Source of the DNA: Rhabditoides inermis
Lineage: Eukaryota > Nematoda > Chromadorea > Rhabditida > Rhabditidae
Assembly: GCA_963966185.1 (NCBI GenBank)
Contig: CAWZYM010000412.1
Span: 186,001 to 250,000 of the forward strand
DNA: 64,000 bases
Reading direction: 5' to 3'
Shown: piece after piece, positions 10,618 to 21,489 of the stretch
How positions within the stretch are numbered: position 1 is the stretch's first letter
Layout of the letters: each line of letters starts with the position of its first letter
Notes under the pieces: model-generated
Seen by the model: only the letters and a program-made list of their open reading frames with translations
Told to the model about the DNA's origin: nothing
Databases searched by the model: none
Translations under genes and position numbers: made by a program

Positions 10618-11981
10618 CTCTCCCTCTCCCTCTCCCTCTCCCTCTCCCTCTCCCTCTCCCTCTCCCTCTCCCTCTCCCTCTCCCTCTCCCTCTCCCTCTC
10701 CCTCTCCCTCTCCCTCTCCCTCTCCCTCTCCCTCTCCCTCTCCCTCTCCCTCTCCCTCTCCCTCTCCCTCTCCCTCTCCCTCTCCCTCTCCCTCTCCCTC
10801 TCCCTCTCCCTCTCCCTCTCCCTCTCCCTCTCCCTCTCCCTCTCCCTCTCCCTCTCCCTCTCCCTCTCCCTCTCCCTCTCCCTCTCCCTCTCCCTCTCCC
10901 TCTCCCTCTCCCTCTCCCTCTCCCTCTCCCTCTCCCTCTCCCTCTCCCTCTCCCTCTCCCTCTCCCTCTCCCTCTCCCTCTCCCTCTCCCTCTCCCTCTC
11001 CCTCTCCCTCTCCCTCTCCCTCTCCCTCTCCCTCTCCCTCTCCCTCTCCCTCTCCCTCTCCCTCTCCCTCTCCCTCTCCCTCTCCCTCTCCCTCTCCCTC
11101 TCCCTCTCCCTCTCCCTCTCCCTCTCCCTCTCCCTCTCCCTCTCCCTCTCCCTCTCCCTCTCCCTCTCCCTCTCCCTCTCCCTCTCCCTCTCCCTCTCCC
11201 TCTCCCTCTCCCTCTCCCTCTCCCTCTCCCTCTCCCTCTCCCTCTCCCTCTCCCTCTCCCTCTCCCTCTCCCTCTCCCTCTCCCTCTCCCTCTCCCTCTC
11301 CCTCTCCCTCTCCCTCTCCCTCTCCCTCTCCCTCTCCCTCTCCCTCTCCCTCTCCCTCTCCCTCTCCCTCTCCCTCTCCCTCTCCCTCTCCCTCTCCCTC
11401 TCCCTCTCCCTCTCCCTCTCCCTCTCCCTCTCCCTCTCCCTCTCCCTCTCCCTCTCCTCTCCCTCTCCCTCTCCCTCTCCCTCTCCCTCTCCCTCTCCCT
11501 CTCCCTCTCCCTCTCCCTCTCCCTCTCCCTCTCCCTCTCCCTCTCCCTCTCCCTCTCCCTCTCCCTCTCCCTCTCCCTCTCCCTCTCCCTCTCCCTCTCC
11601 CTCTCCCTCTCCCTCTCCCTCTCCCTCTCCCTCTCCCTCTCCCTCTCCCTCTCCCTCTCCCTCTCCCTCTCCCTCTCCCTCTCCCTCTCCCTCTCCCTCT
11701 CCCTCTCCCTCTCCCTCTCCCTCTCCCTCTCCCTCTCCCTCTCCCTCTCCCTCTCCCTCTCCCTCTCCCTCTCCCTCTCCCTCTCCCTCTCCCTCTCCCT
11801 CTCCCTCTCCCTCTCCCTCTCCCTCTCCCTCTCCCTCTCCCTCTCCCTCTCCCTCTCCCTCTCCCTCTCCCTCTCCCTCTCCCTCTCCCTCTCCCTCTCC
11901 CTCTCCCTCTCCCTCTCCCTCTCCCTCTCCCTCTCCCTCTCCCTCTCCCTCTCCCTCTCCCTCTCCCTCTCCCTCTCCCTC
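10618..11981. repeat. CCCTCT hexanucleotide array, copy 2
   Basis: About 1.36 kb of CTCTCC repeats with a single phase slip near 11456. It is about 180 bp longer than copy 1 although the flanks are identical, showing array instability after duplication. The very long frames across it are not genes. Confidence 0.98.
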
Positions 11982-12044
11982 CTCTTCAAAACGCCTTCGG
12001 AACACGCTGCTTGGTCGTGTTCCGAAGGCTCATTTCAGCGTTTC

Positions 12045-13200
12045 ACCCGTGTTACCATCGAAATCTGTTCAAATCTGTTTTCGTGCTGGTTTCTACATTG
12101 ACGTCTTCTCAGAAAACGAGAACGGCGTGGCAAATCAGAGTTACGAGAGCGCAAGAGTGAAGAACGTGCGAGACGGTTCGAAAATCGTTTCAACTGGGAA
12201 CATTAAGTGTTTGTGTGAGATTGACATGAGAGACAACACTAGAGAACCGCGAGTGAGACAGACGAAACATGCGCGGATGTGATTTGGTGAGTGTGAGAAT
12301 GTAAAGAGCGGCAGTTGTGCGAAAGCGTCGACCTCGTTGTCTTGACAAGGCTTGAGAAGATGCCATTTCGACATGGTTTCAACTTGAACATTGAAGAGAA
12401 TCGTGTACTGACCAGCCGCTTGTACATTTTGTGAGCGAGAATGAGGTCGTTTCGTGCGCGATGTTCTGCTAGACTGGTCAGACCCAATGTTTTGAGGCGA
12501 ACTTGATATGTGGGCATGGCTTGCGGGTAGTCAGGAGAGGGGTATACACGATAGAAAACTATACGAGTGACGTATTTTTTTCCAAGGTGCCAATATCCTC
12601 TAGTAGATGAGGATTTCATACAGGTGAAGCGAATTCGAGAAGCGGGAGAATGTAGGTTTTGTATAGTTTCTACAACAAAAACAACTCGAATGCGTCTATG
12701 TGATTGGACAGACGATGATACTTTTGTGAAACTGAGAAATGAACGCACTTGTAGTCTTGAAGTGAAAAGCAGACAGTTTCGCACGTTAATAAAACAATGA
12801 CCAATGCAGCAGAGCAAGAAAAAAGTAGTTAAATAGTGTGCGTATGTAGGACTCGAAATGGAGACAAAACAGATGAACTGGTCTTCTTTTTCTTGGCATG
12901 AACTTTGTATCGGTTTTTCCCTCGCATAACAACACTTATTCTACATACTGTTTTGCTACTTACTGTATGGAATCGGAATCGTGAACGTGATTCATGAATA
13001 CGGAAACGGTTCAAAACTCGAGGACATCTTACAGAAGCACATTCGCGCCGTCACATTCGCCGTTTTTCACCCATCCGATACACTGGACACGTGTGAGTGG
13101 GTTACCACGGAATGCCTCGTTACGAACTGCCAGACAAACAACCTGACACTCGAGCAACACACAAAACACCAACACAGTCAGTCGAGTACTGCATCTTCTT
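12045..13200. other. Upstream region of secreted gene 1 (A1)
   Basis: About 1.15 kb with no convincing exon. A 192-codon minus-strand frame (12239-12817) is broken by indels in A2 and has no splice context. The sequence nearest the gene (13020-13205) contains an E-box CACGTG (13087) and is conserved in A2, so it probably includes the promoter and 5' UTR. No clear TATA box was found. Confidence 0.4.
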
Positions 13201-13205
13201 CTGGC

Positions 13206-13818
13206 ATGCGCTCCTGTCTACTTCTAATCGCGGCTGCGGTCTATGCGGTGAGTGCAAATGCAGTCACTTCGGAAGCTGTTCCAAAGGGTTTCCATAGGAT
13301 AGCGAGGCTTTTCGAAGTGACTGGAAGTCATTTTTAGAGTGTTTCGAAAAGAATTACCGCAATTTGTGTACATTCTATTTGCTCACCAACATTCAGTGAT
13401 TGTCACTCATCGCTTCTGTTTACACCTTTCGAACAACACTGAGTGAGCTCGTATTTCTGATACCTCCAGCAATTTCGAGACTCACTCACGCAGACTTTCG
13501 AATACGGCAGCCAATCACTTATCACTCTTGTTCTTTTGATGTCAAACATGACGTTTAAAAGTGAAATAGGAGATGACAAAAATGATTGTTGAAAGCAGGT
13601 GTATCAGTAATTTCAAAAACAAACACTTTTTCAGAAAGCCTTCCAAGTCACGTTCATTCGCCTCGAAGGAAAACAGCCCTGCTTCGAAGTCAGTCATTGC
13701 TTCACCTTCACGTTGTTGATGCAAACTTCAGGTTTTCCATCAAAACAAACCGGCGAACATTATCGCCAGAGAAACATGTGCGAAGGGTTGTGTGGGTGAG
13801 TGAGAGAGAGAGAGAGAG

Positions 13819-13853
<35 letters not shown>

Positions 13854-14319
13854 GAGAGAGCGAGAGAGAGAACGAGAGAGAAAGAGAGTACTTCAGATTG
13901 GACAAACAGTGACAAGATCTGCATAGGAATCATCAGTGACGGAAGCCGTTGTCATTTTCTGGGACCCCAGTGAGTGGGTGTATCAGTGAAAATCAGTCGA
14001 TAGAGAAACGTTTTGCGAAGTGGAAATGGATGAGAACAAAACAGGTAAAAAGTTTTCTCGTAGATGTTTTGTTGTTGTATGTATTCGTACAATGTCTCTA
14101 AACATGTCTCTATTTGTACCATGTCTCTAAACTCGGAACATGTCTCAATTCGTTTCTAGACCAAACGTGACGGCGACGTGTGCTGATCAGTGGATCCGCA
14201 TTCGATTGCCCGACAACGCCGACTGCCCGGGAGAAGAGGAGGCCATCGAACAAGTGAAGACGAGAGTCGACGGGTACAAAGCCATGTCCAGACTGTCGAA
14301 ACCCGTACTGCCGAACTGA
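13206..14319 (+). CDS. Small secreted six-cysteine protein, gene 1 (A1 copy), 3 exons
   Basis: Exons 13206-13247, 13635-13795 and 14160-14319 join in frame to 120 residues. Exon 1 encodes a hydrophobic signal peptide (MRSCLLLIAAAVYA) and ends at GCG|GTGAGT. Exon 2 follows TTTTTCAG and ends at GG|GTGAGT. Exon 3 follows TTTCTAG and ends with TGA, with AATAAA five bases later. Intron phases are 0 and 2. The mature part has six cysteines (about residues 30, 36, 63, 67, 75, 90) and one N-glycosylation sequon (NVT, residue 70). Motifs shared with gene 2 are TFIRLEGKQPC, MCEGLC, CADQWI and CPGEEEA. The same structure is intact in A2 (23505-24955). The family was not recognised; a secreted, disulfide-stabilised protein is inferred. 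Convergent with gene 2. Confidence 0.85.
13797..13890. repeat. GA microsatellite at the intron 2 donor of gene 1 (A1)
   Basis: The intron 2 donor GTGAGTGAGAGAG runs directly into a (GA)n tract, so the 5' splice site is effectively part of the microsatellite. In A2 the equivalent donor is GTGAGAGAGAG (24107). Confidence 0.9.
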
Positions 14320-14323
14320 AGCG

Positions 14324-14329
14324 AATAAA
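14324..14329 (+). promoter_or_regulatory. Poly(A) signal of secreted gene 1 (A1)
   Basis: AATAAA four bases after the TGA stop of gene 1, conserved in the A2 copy. It implies a very short 3' UTR. Confidence 0.6.
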
Positions 14330-16075
14330 TCGTCTTTGTTGGGATACTGAATTTTGTAGCGGAAACCAGAAAGACACGGAAAGCTTACTTTGATACAACA
14401 CGATCTCAGTCACAGCAACACAGCCCTCAATAAATCAATACAACCACGTCATCAATACATCACAAGAACATCAGAACAGCATCACTCACACACACAACCT
14501 TCTTTCACTACCACAACAACAACACGGGAAGAACTATCCTGGAAAACACGTGGGCGGCTACCATATTCTCCAATATCGTTGGGTCATACTTTTACTAAAA
14601 TATGGTCAATGGGGCGCGGTTTGGCCAAACGCAACGTATGTAGTGCCATAGTACTTCCTCAATACTAAAGTACTAAGGAAACTCACGAGCACTACTTTGG
14701 AACTACTGATAACTCGCCCTTCGTTAGTACTGCCATAGTAGTAGCGTTATTAGTACTACATACTATAGTACTGCCGGTTTTTAAAGAACCCATGATATTG
14801 CAACGAAAACAATCATAGGCAGCGATTTTTTTCTTCAGATCAGCTTGTCTGGCCTAAATGTTTTTAACTTGTATTTACTATGTTTTGTTGCGGTTTTTTG
14901 TCGTTTTGTTCATAATATTTGTTGATTACACATCAGACATCACAGTTCTCCTATTCGCGTTCGGTCAGTATGCACATGCATGTTACTTGTTTATGTGTGT
15001 TACAATACTTCTCTTTTCCAGAAGTTGCAGTTTCGTGATGTGTGTTACAAACAACAATATCAGTGGCGAGTGAGAAGGACCACTCCGCCTGTCGACATTG
15101 GAGTGTGGGTAGTATACGAATGAACATTATACTACACTGTGAATCGGCATTTTTCTGTTTGCTTACTTCAATTACATGTTGTGTCGTTAAACGTACGCAT
15201 CTACGGTTCATCGGATCGGAAAAAGGGAGGAGCTCGGAGGTACACTGCAACGCGGGCGCCCGACAGAAGAAAGTTGATACAAGAATATTCAATTGCCTCT
15301 TTCTACAATAAATATGTAATTTGATATGCGTTCTTTTGTTTAGTGAATGTATGCAAATGCAACATCAAATGAATGTACGTATGAAACGTTCAGAATAACA
15401 GATTGAGCTCAAGTCAATTATCGAACATGATGACTATGGCCAAATTTTAGGACTGACAAAGGCGGTACTATGATAGTACTGAAAAACATAGCTACTATGG
15501 CAGTACTTTGACGTGCACGATGTTATGACAATAAAATCTCACAGGGACGATTTGTCATTCAGTTCAGTGTCTATGTGCAGTCTTTGCTGACAACAGCATG
15601 TGGCAGTTGTGGCAGTATGGTACTGTGATGGGTTCGCTGTAGTATCACAAACATCGTGAAACACATTTCGTGGCGTGATTTGTGTGGTCGTTTTGAAAAA
15701 GTTTCTTTTTCTATTTTAAAACAAAACGTTTTGTGCGAAGCGCTTCACATTTGCAATGAGTTACATACTCGCGTCAAACGACCACGTTACAAACACAGAA
15801 CTGGAAATGTTTTAAGTATTTGATCACTCGACAAACTGTTCAGTTTTGCCATCAAATCAAAACTACGCGCTTGTTGATTGTAAATCATACAAGTCACTTC
15901 ATCCACAAACATTTCATAACATCTATTCACACTCAGATACAGTTTTTCACCTCGAAATAAAAAAAAAACAACATTTTACTTCGTAGCATCGGATATGTTA
16001 TTCAAAAGTCATTTACATACAAAATAGCGTTAAAATATCACATTTTTGTGGGTCATTCGGATAATGTTATCAGCA
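14330..16075. other. Intergenic region between convergent genes (A1)
   Basis: No exon found. 14635-14790 and 15455-15510 are dense in AGTACT/GTACT palindromes (for example TAGTACTGCCATAGTAGTA). AATAAA-like motifs at 14430 and 15308 could serve as downstream poly(A) signals. A2 matches closely but has two extra MITEs and a short internal deletion near 25635. Confidence 0.5.
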
Positions 16076-16142
16076 AAGAAAGAAAGAGAGATAGAGAGAG
16101 AGAGAGAGAGATAGAGAAAGAGAGAGAGAGAAAGAGAGAGAG
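16076..16142. repeat. GA-rich microsatellite downstream of gene 2 (A1)
   Basis: Imperfect (GA)n with GAAA/GATA interruptions just 3' of the gene 2 stop codon. The A2 counterpart at 27266-27305 is shorter and pure. Confidence 0.9.
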
Positions 16143-16157
16143 ATCGGAACGAGGCTG

Positions 16158-17818
16158 CTACACAGTCTGTCTCTTGAAGTGTTCCATTCGCATGGCGACC
16201 TCTGTCTGTGCCTCCTCTTCGCTCGGACACGGGTCAGCCAGAAACAGCAGAATCCACTGGTCCACACACATTCCCGGAGCGAGTCTGCAATCAAACACTG
16301 TCATCTTTCACTGTCGCAATTCCGCTATTGATCTTTTCAACAGGATTGTGTCTATACAACGACAAGATCATTGAACTTGACGTGATGCTAGAGACTTTTG
16401 TTCTTTTTGTTGTGTTTATCAGCCTGGTTCCGACATGTACACTCAATGGCAGCATGATGGGTTATCTGGAAGCACACAAACAATCCTACAGTTGGAGTAT
16501 TGGGGCTCTTTGGCTGGAACAGTGGGGCGCGAGTCCTGACTGTTCATGGTAGATGGGCGTGAACATCACGAAGTTACCAGTTCCGGGTGCCTTAGGTCAG
16601 TCCCCTTATTGGCTAGGCCGACGGTTGTTTAACTTGATTCTGTTGACAAACAAACTTTCAAACCCACTGACCGAGTGCCGAGGAAGTTGCAGTTGCTATC
16701 GTCGGAGATGATTCCAACGCACTCTGTGCCATTCCTGTGCTGCCAATCTTAAAGGTAGTGTACACTCTGAGATTCGAATAATAATGAACTTTGTTTGTAA
16801 ATAAATTCATGGTTCACTAAGAATTTCTGTTTCACAAATATTTGTTTCAAAAATTATGTTTTTAAGTGTTTTGAATAAAATCATCAAAGATTAAATAGTA
16901 CATTTCGTCCTAATGGTATGAAGTTACAGTTTTTAGTGCGTTCTGTTTAATTCATTTTCGTGAGTTAGTTAATTTGACGTTTTCTTTAAAGGATTTATCC
17001 GGACAATGTTTTTCTCTGATCTACAAGATGAGTTCGTTCTCGTTTTCTTCAATGAAAAAGGAATTTTGAAATTCTGTTAGCGCAAAAAGTTTAGTAAAAT
17101 TAAAAACAGTTTTTCCACCCTTGTACAATTTCCGAAAAAAAAAAGTTTCATTGACGAGAACAACAACGACCCCAACCTGAAGATCAGGCAAGATTACAAT
17201 GTCCGGATAAATCCTTTAACTAACAAAATCATAACGTATAAACGAGATAATGAAGTTGGTGGTTGCAAAAGGAAGGGTTAACATCTCACACAACGGGCCG
17301 ATGTGAAATCGAATCTAAGGTGACAGTAGGCCAAAGGAGATGTGATATTAATTTGTCAATCATCGAATAGTGTAGTGATACGTTTCCAGAATAAACGCTG
17401 AACATTTTCATCGTGAGAATGTTGTATAATATATTCAGCAACTTGCTTCTACGAAAACACGGACATTTCACTTGTTTCATTTCATCACTTCTACATAGTT
17501 CCCTCCTACGTAGTTTCCTAGCTTTTTCTCCTACACAGTCGACTAGTGTTCTTTTGCCAGTCGCCTATCCAGTCAATATAGGAAAACACTATGATGCCTC
17601 ACTCGAGCAGCCGGCGGCGCATTGATGTCTGTCGAACTGCTCCGTCTCGTCGTTCGATTGGATCACCTCCAGACACTGCTGCTCGCCGTTCAGACGGATG
17701 AATGTCGTGCGCTGCAACGACGTGTCAAGTCCCGAAAACTCCATTCCAGTCCGTCACGTTCTGTGCTGTAATGTCTACCTACCACTATAGCAAAAGGAAT
17801 CATGAAATAGAAAAGCAT
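16158..17818 (-). CDS. Small secreted cysteine protein, gene 2 (A1 copy), 3 exons
   Basis: Read on the minus strand, exon 1 is 17818-17783 (MLFYFMIPFAIV, then GTG|GTAGGT). Exon 2 is 17711-17603 (TTGCAG acceptor; TFIRLNGEQQC, HQCAAGC; ends TCGA|GTGAGG). Exon 3 is 16297-16158 (GACAG acceptor; CVDQWI, CPSEEEA; TAG stop). Total about 94 residues, intron phases 0 and 1. Similarity to gene 1 in exons 2 and 3 shows common descent; gene 1 has phase 2 at the second intron. Cysteines fall near residues 25, 43, 47, 52, 59 and 72. Exon 1 and the exon 3 acceptor are the least certain, because both lack a long pyrimidine tract. Intron 1 is about 70 bp; intron 2 is 1.3 kb and holds a TTAA MITE and a SINE fragment. 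Frame is kept in A2. Confidence 0.65.
16385..16620 (-). mobile_element. Truncated tRNA-Ser-type SINE (A1)
   Basis: Minus-strand copy of the body and tail of the SINE at 51719-52100 (shared blocks TACCATGAACAGTCAGGACT and GTTTATCAGCCTG). The tRNA head is missing. It lies in gene 2 intron 2. A2 keeps only part of it (27536-27650). Confidence 0.7.
16990..17215. mobile_element. TTAA-flanked MITE (A1)
   Basis: Inverted ends AGGATTTATCCGGACA and their complement, flanked by TTAA on both sides (16986-16989, 17216-17219). Length is 226 bp. TTAA duplication fits piggyBac or Kolobok-type mobilisation. It lies in gene 2 intron 2 and is absent from A2. Confidence 0.8.
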
Positions 17819-17844
17819 TGGCGGGGAGAGGCGCCTACCAAGAA

Positions 17845-17856
17845 TGAACATGTTCA
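17845..17856. promoter_or_regulatory. TGAACATGTTCA palindrome upstream of gene 2 exon 1 (A1)
   Basis: A 12-bp perfect palindrome about 27 bases 5' of the gene 2 ATG. The same site is at 28454-28465 and 29172-29183, and with one change at 18580-18591. The core GAACATGTTC fits the p53-family half-site RRRCWWGYYY and resembles everted nuclear-receptor half-sites. Function is inferred only from conservation in position. Confidence 0.4.
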
Positions 17857-18327
17857 CCCCTTCTTTCTACTTGAAACCGGTGGTCGCCGGAAGCGTTGTG
17901 AGTTGTCGTCAAACTTTCAACTGCTGCTGAGCAAAAGATCCTTAAATCAAAAGGTGCTCAGATTTGATGTTGCCTTCGGTCTCTTCAAAACTTTGCCGAA
18001 TGCCTTCGGAACACATTTAACTGCGGTTCGAGTCGCTGCGAAAACACTCTCCAACTGCCTTCGGAACACTGCCGAATCTTGCCGAACACTATCTTTTCTA
18101 GCTATCTATTGTCTAGCTATTCCATCGAAACACCTAGGAACCGCACGAAAAAATCTGAGAGACTGACTGCGCCTACGGTGCGTTCTGGGCGGAATGCTGA
18201 GTTCTGATCATCTCTTGTTTCGCAACTTCCGCTGACTCATAAATCTCGCAATGTTATCATAACATAACTGTGAGTATTCACACGTTTTTTTTAGTGTCAG
18301 CTTTTAAATTCGAAATCATTCTCATAG

Positions 18328-18553
18328 TCAACCAACCTTCGCTCCGGTAGTAGCCGCAGCGGTGTTGATAGCCTAGAAACCAGTGAGTTTGTCAGCTTAT
18401 TGTAAGACAGTGTGTGAAAGATAGTGTTTACGACTCTAATGCTCTAATGTAGCGGTGTTTAAAACCAGCAAAAAGTGATTTGAACAGCTAAAGAGAAGTG
18501 CTGTAATGTCTACCTACCACAATGGCAAAAGGAATTATGAAATAGAAGAGCAT
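18328..18553 (-). CDS. Duplicated signal-peptide exon with alternative short 3' exon (A1)
   Basis: A second copy of gene 2 exon 1 with its 5' flank lies at 18553-18518 (MLFYFIIPFAIV|GTAGGT), about 700 bp upstream of the first. A downstream minus-strand acceptor TTTCTAG opens a short frame at 18372-18328 (AINTAAATTGAKVG then TGA), joining in phase 0 to give a 26-residue product. The A2 counterpart (29145-28920) keeps this short frame with only a synonymous change. It could be an upstream alternative first exon of gene 2, a micro-secreted peptide gene, or a dead partial duplication. Confidence 0.3.
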
Positions 18554-18928
18554 TGGCGGGGAGAGGTGCCTACCAAGACTGAACATGTTTACCCCTTCTC
18601 TCTGCTTGAAACCAGCTGCCATGGTGACTCTAACGTGGCCCAGCAAAAGTCACGTTTTGTTAAATGTGTAAAGTCAACATTTCACACACACATCGTATTC
18701 ACTGCTTTTGGCACATCTATATGATGTATAGAAAATGGCAAACAGAGTGATCCGGGCGCGTTGCTAGCGTGATGTTTCTGCGTCTCTGTGAGGGTCGGCA
18801 AGTGATAGAGTGAGAGAGAGAGAGAGAGAGAGATTGTCGATCGAAGTGTGTCACACAGTAACCCGACATCACAGTCAACAACCACTATTTATTAGGTTCA
18901 CACACGCCATCCCATCATCCCAGTGATG

Positions 18929-18931
<3 letters not shown>

Positions 18932-18964
<33 letters not shown>
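18932..18964. repeat. TA microsatellite (A1)
   Basis: (TA)n followed by ATTATAGGTTACCGCGCGTC. The A2 counterpart is split by insertions (29548-29634 and 32449-32526). Confidence 0.95.
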
Positions 18965-18968
<4 letters not shown>

Positions 18969-19260
18969 TAGGTTACCGCGCGTCAGTTCTGAACCAAGTT
19001 GATATAACCCATGTTATTGCAATAATTTAGTAAACTTTGTGATGCTTGTGACTGTCACCGTATTTCAATGGAGTTTAGATCGCCGGCTATTAGAAGAGTT
19101 CATTAAATTTAATATCCTCCACGAATTGAGAAAATATAGGAACAAAAGTGCGGTCATCGCCTGGTGGTCTATACACACCGATTAAAACAAACACATCGAC
19201 AACACAAATATAGGTTTATTTTTTTCAATGCAAGACATCGAATTTTAGGCAGTATGGAGT

Positions 19261-21064
19261 TCACACCACCACACCACCACACCACCACACCACCACACCA
19301 CCACACCACTACACCACCACACCACCACACCACCACACCACCACACCACCACACCACCACACCACCACACCACCACACCACCACACCACCACACACCACA
19401 CTCCACACCACCATAACACCACACCACCACACCACCACACCACCACACCACCACACCACCACACCACCACACCACCACACCACCACACCACCACACCACC
19501 ACACCACCACACCACCACACCCACACCACACCACCACACCACCACACCACCACACCACCACACACCACACCACCACACCACCACACCACCACACCACCAC
19601 ACCACCACACCACCACACCACCACACCACCACACCACCACACCACCACACCACCACACCACCACACCACCACACCACCACACCACCACACCACCACACCA
19701 CCACACCACCACACCACACACACCACCACCACACCACCACACCACCACACCACCACACCACCACACCACCACACCACCACACCACCACACCACCACACCA
19801 CCACACCACCACACCACCACACCACCACACCACCACACCACCACACCACCACACCACCACACCACCACACCACCACACCACCACACCACCACACCACCAC
19901 ACCACCACACCACCACACACCACACCACCACACACCACACACCACACCACCACACCACCACACCACCACACCACCACACTACCACACTACCACACCACCA
20001 CATCACCACACCACCACACCACCACACCACCACACCACCACACACCACACCACACCACCACACCACCACACCACCACACCACCACACCACCACACCACCA
20101 CACCACCACACCACCACACCACCACACCACCACACCACCACACCACCACACCACACCACCACACCACCACACCAGCACACCACCACACTACCACACTACC
20201 ACACTCCACACCACCACACACCACACCACCACACCACCACACCACCACACCACCACACCACCACACCACCACACCACCACACCACCACACCACCACACCA
20301 CCACACCACCACACCACCACACCACCACACCACCACACCACCACACCACCACACCACCACACCACCACACCACCACACCACCACACCACCACACCACCAC
20401 ACCACCACACCACCACACCACCACACCACCACACCACCACACCACCACACCACCACACCACCACACCACCACACCACCACACCACCACACCACCACACCA
20501 CCACACCACCACACCACCACACCACCACACCACCACACCACCACACCACCACACCACCACACCACCACACCACCACACCACCACACCACCACACCACCAC
20601 ACCACCACACCACACACCACCACACCACCACACCACCACACCACCACACCACCACACCACCACACCACCACACCACCACACCATCACACCACCACACCAC
20701 CACACCACCACACCACCACACCACCACACCACCACACCACCACACCATCACACCACCACACCACCACACCACCACACCACCACACCACCACACCACCACA
20801 CCACCACACCACCACACCACCACACCACCACACCACCACACCACCACACCACCACACCACCACACCACCACACCACCACACCACCACACCACCACACCAC
20901 CACACACCACACCACCACACCACCACACCACCACACCACCACACCACCACACCACCACACCACCACACCACCACACCACCACACCACCACACCACCACAC
21001 CACCACACCACCACACCACCACACCACCACACCACCACACCACCACACCACCACACCACCACAA
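19261..21064. repeat. CCACCACA 8-mer array
   Basis: About 1.8 kb of ACCACCAC-type 8-mers with scattered 1-3 base slips and substitutions. Frames on both strands (His-Thr-Pro repeats, Val-Trp-Cys-Gly repeats, up to 686 codons) are artefacts. The A2 counterpart (around 32820) lacks the array. Confidence 0.98.
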
Positions 21065-21134
21065 CTTAACACAACCACACCACAATCTTTCAAAAATACT
21101 TCCACGTAAAAGTAGTTGTTATGTACTGTTATCT

Positions 21135-21352
21135 CAGTTGAGCAAAAGGACTGACATGTTTTCAATGAAGACATGTGCCAACAGGCTCCCTCTCTCAAAC
21201 CAGTGCAAAGCGGCCATATCATAATGAACGCGTTTACGAAGTTATGCAGTTATTATCTAAAAGCACAACTTCTGTTGTAACATAACACGTCGAATAATGC
21301 TGAGAGCCTGTTTGCACATGCCTTCATTGAAAACATGTCAGTCCTTTGGGTT
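21135..21352. repeat. Inverted repeat downstream of the 8-mer array
   Basis: Arms at about 21135-21195 and 21295-21352 share AGGACTGACATGTTTTCAAT and GCACATG...CAGGCTC in inverted orientation, followed by GAGTGGTGTCGTGGTGTGATTTCCTATTCGCC, the right boundary type of the 8-mer elements. Probably the end of a foldback carrying the array. Confidence 0.6.
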
Positions 21353-21489
21353 GTGTGAGTGGTGTCGTGGTGTGATTTCCTATTCGCCCGATTTTATGTA
21401 TATGTAGTATTCATTTGTCGATTCAATTTTTCGAAAGACAAACGCAAATTCGACCGAAACATTTCTTTTATCTCACGAATTATCGGAAG

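Larger units (their letters stand above)
7217..12029. repeat. Segmental duplication D, copy 2
   Basis: Second copy of 1-4634. It contains the foldback 8-mers (7277-7506), the long-TIR transposon (7548-9893), R2 (10087-10292), R1 (10297-10457) and the CCCTCT array (10618-11981). It stops just after the CCTTCGGAACACG hairpin (11984-12029), where block A1 begins directly. The sequence that follows copy 1 (4635-7216) is absent here. Confidence 0.95.

Noticed and set aside
10484..12160. 558-codon and similar frames through the second CCCTCT array
   Set aside because: Same artefact; the frame and end differ from copy 1 only because the array length differs.
12239..12817. 192-codon minus-strand frame upstream of gene 1
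   Set aside because: Broken by indels in the near-identical A2 block, no splice logic, no recognisable motifs.
19164..21224. 686-codon His-Thr-Pro protein and Val-Trp-Cys-Gly frames on the opposite strand
   Set aside because: Readings of a CCACCACA array; the array is absent from the duplicate A2.
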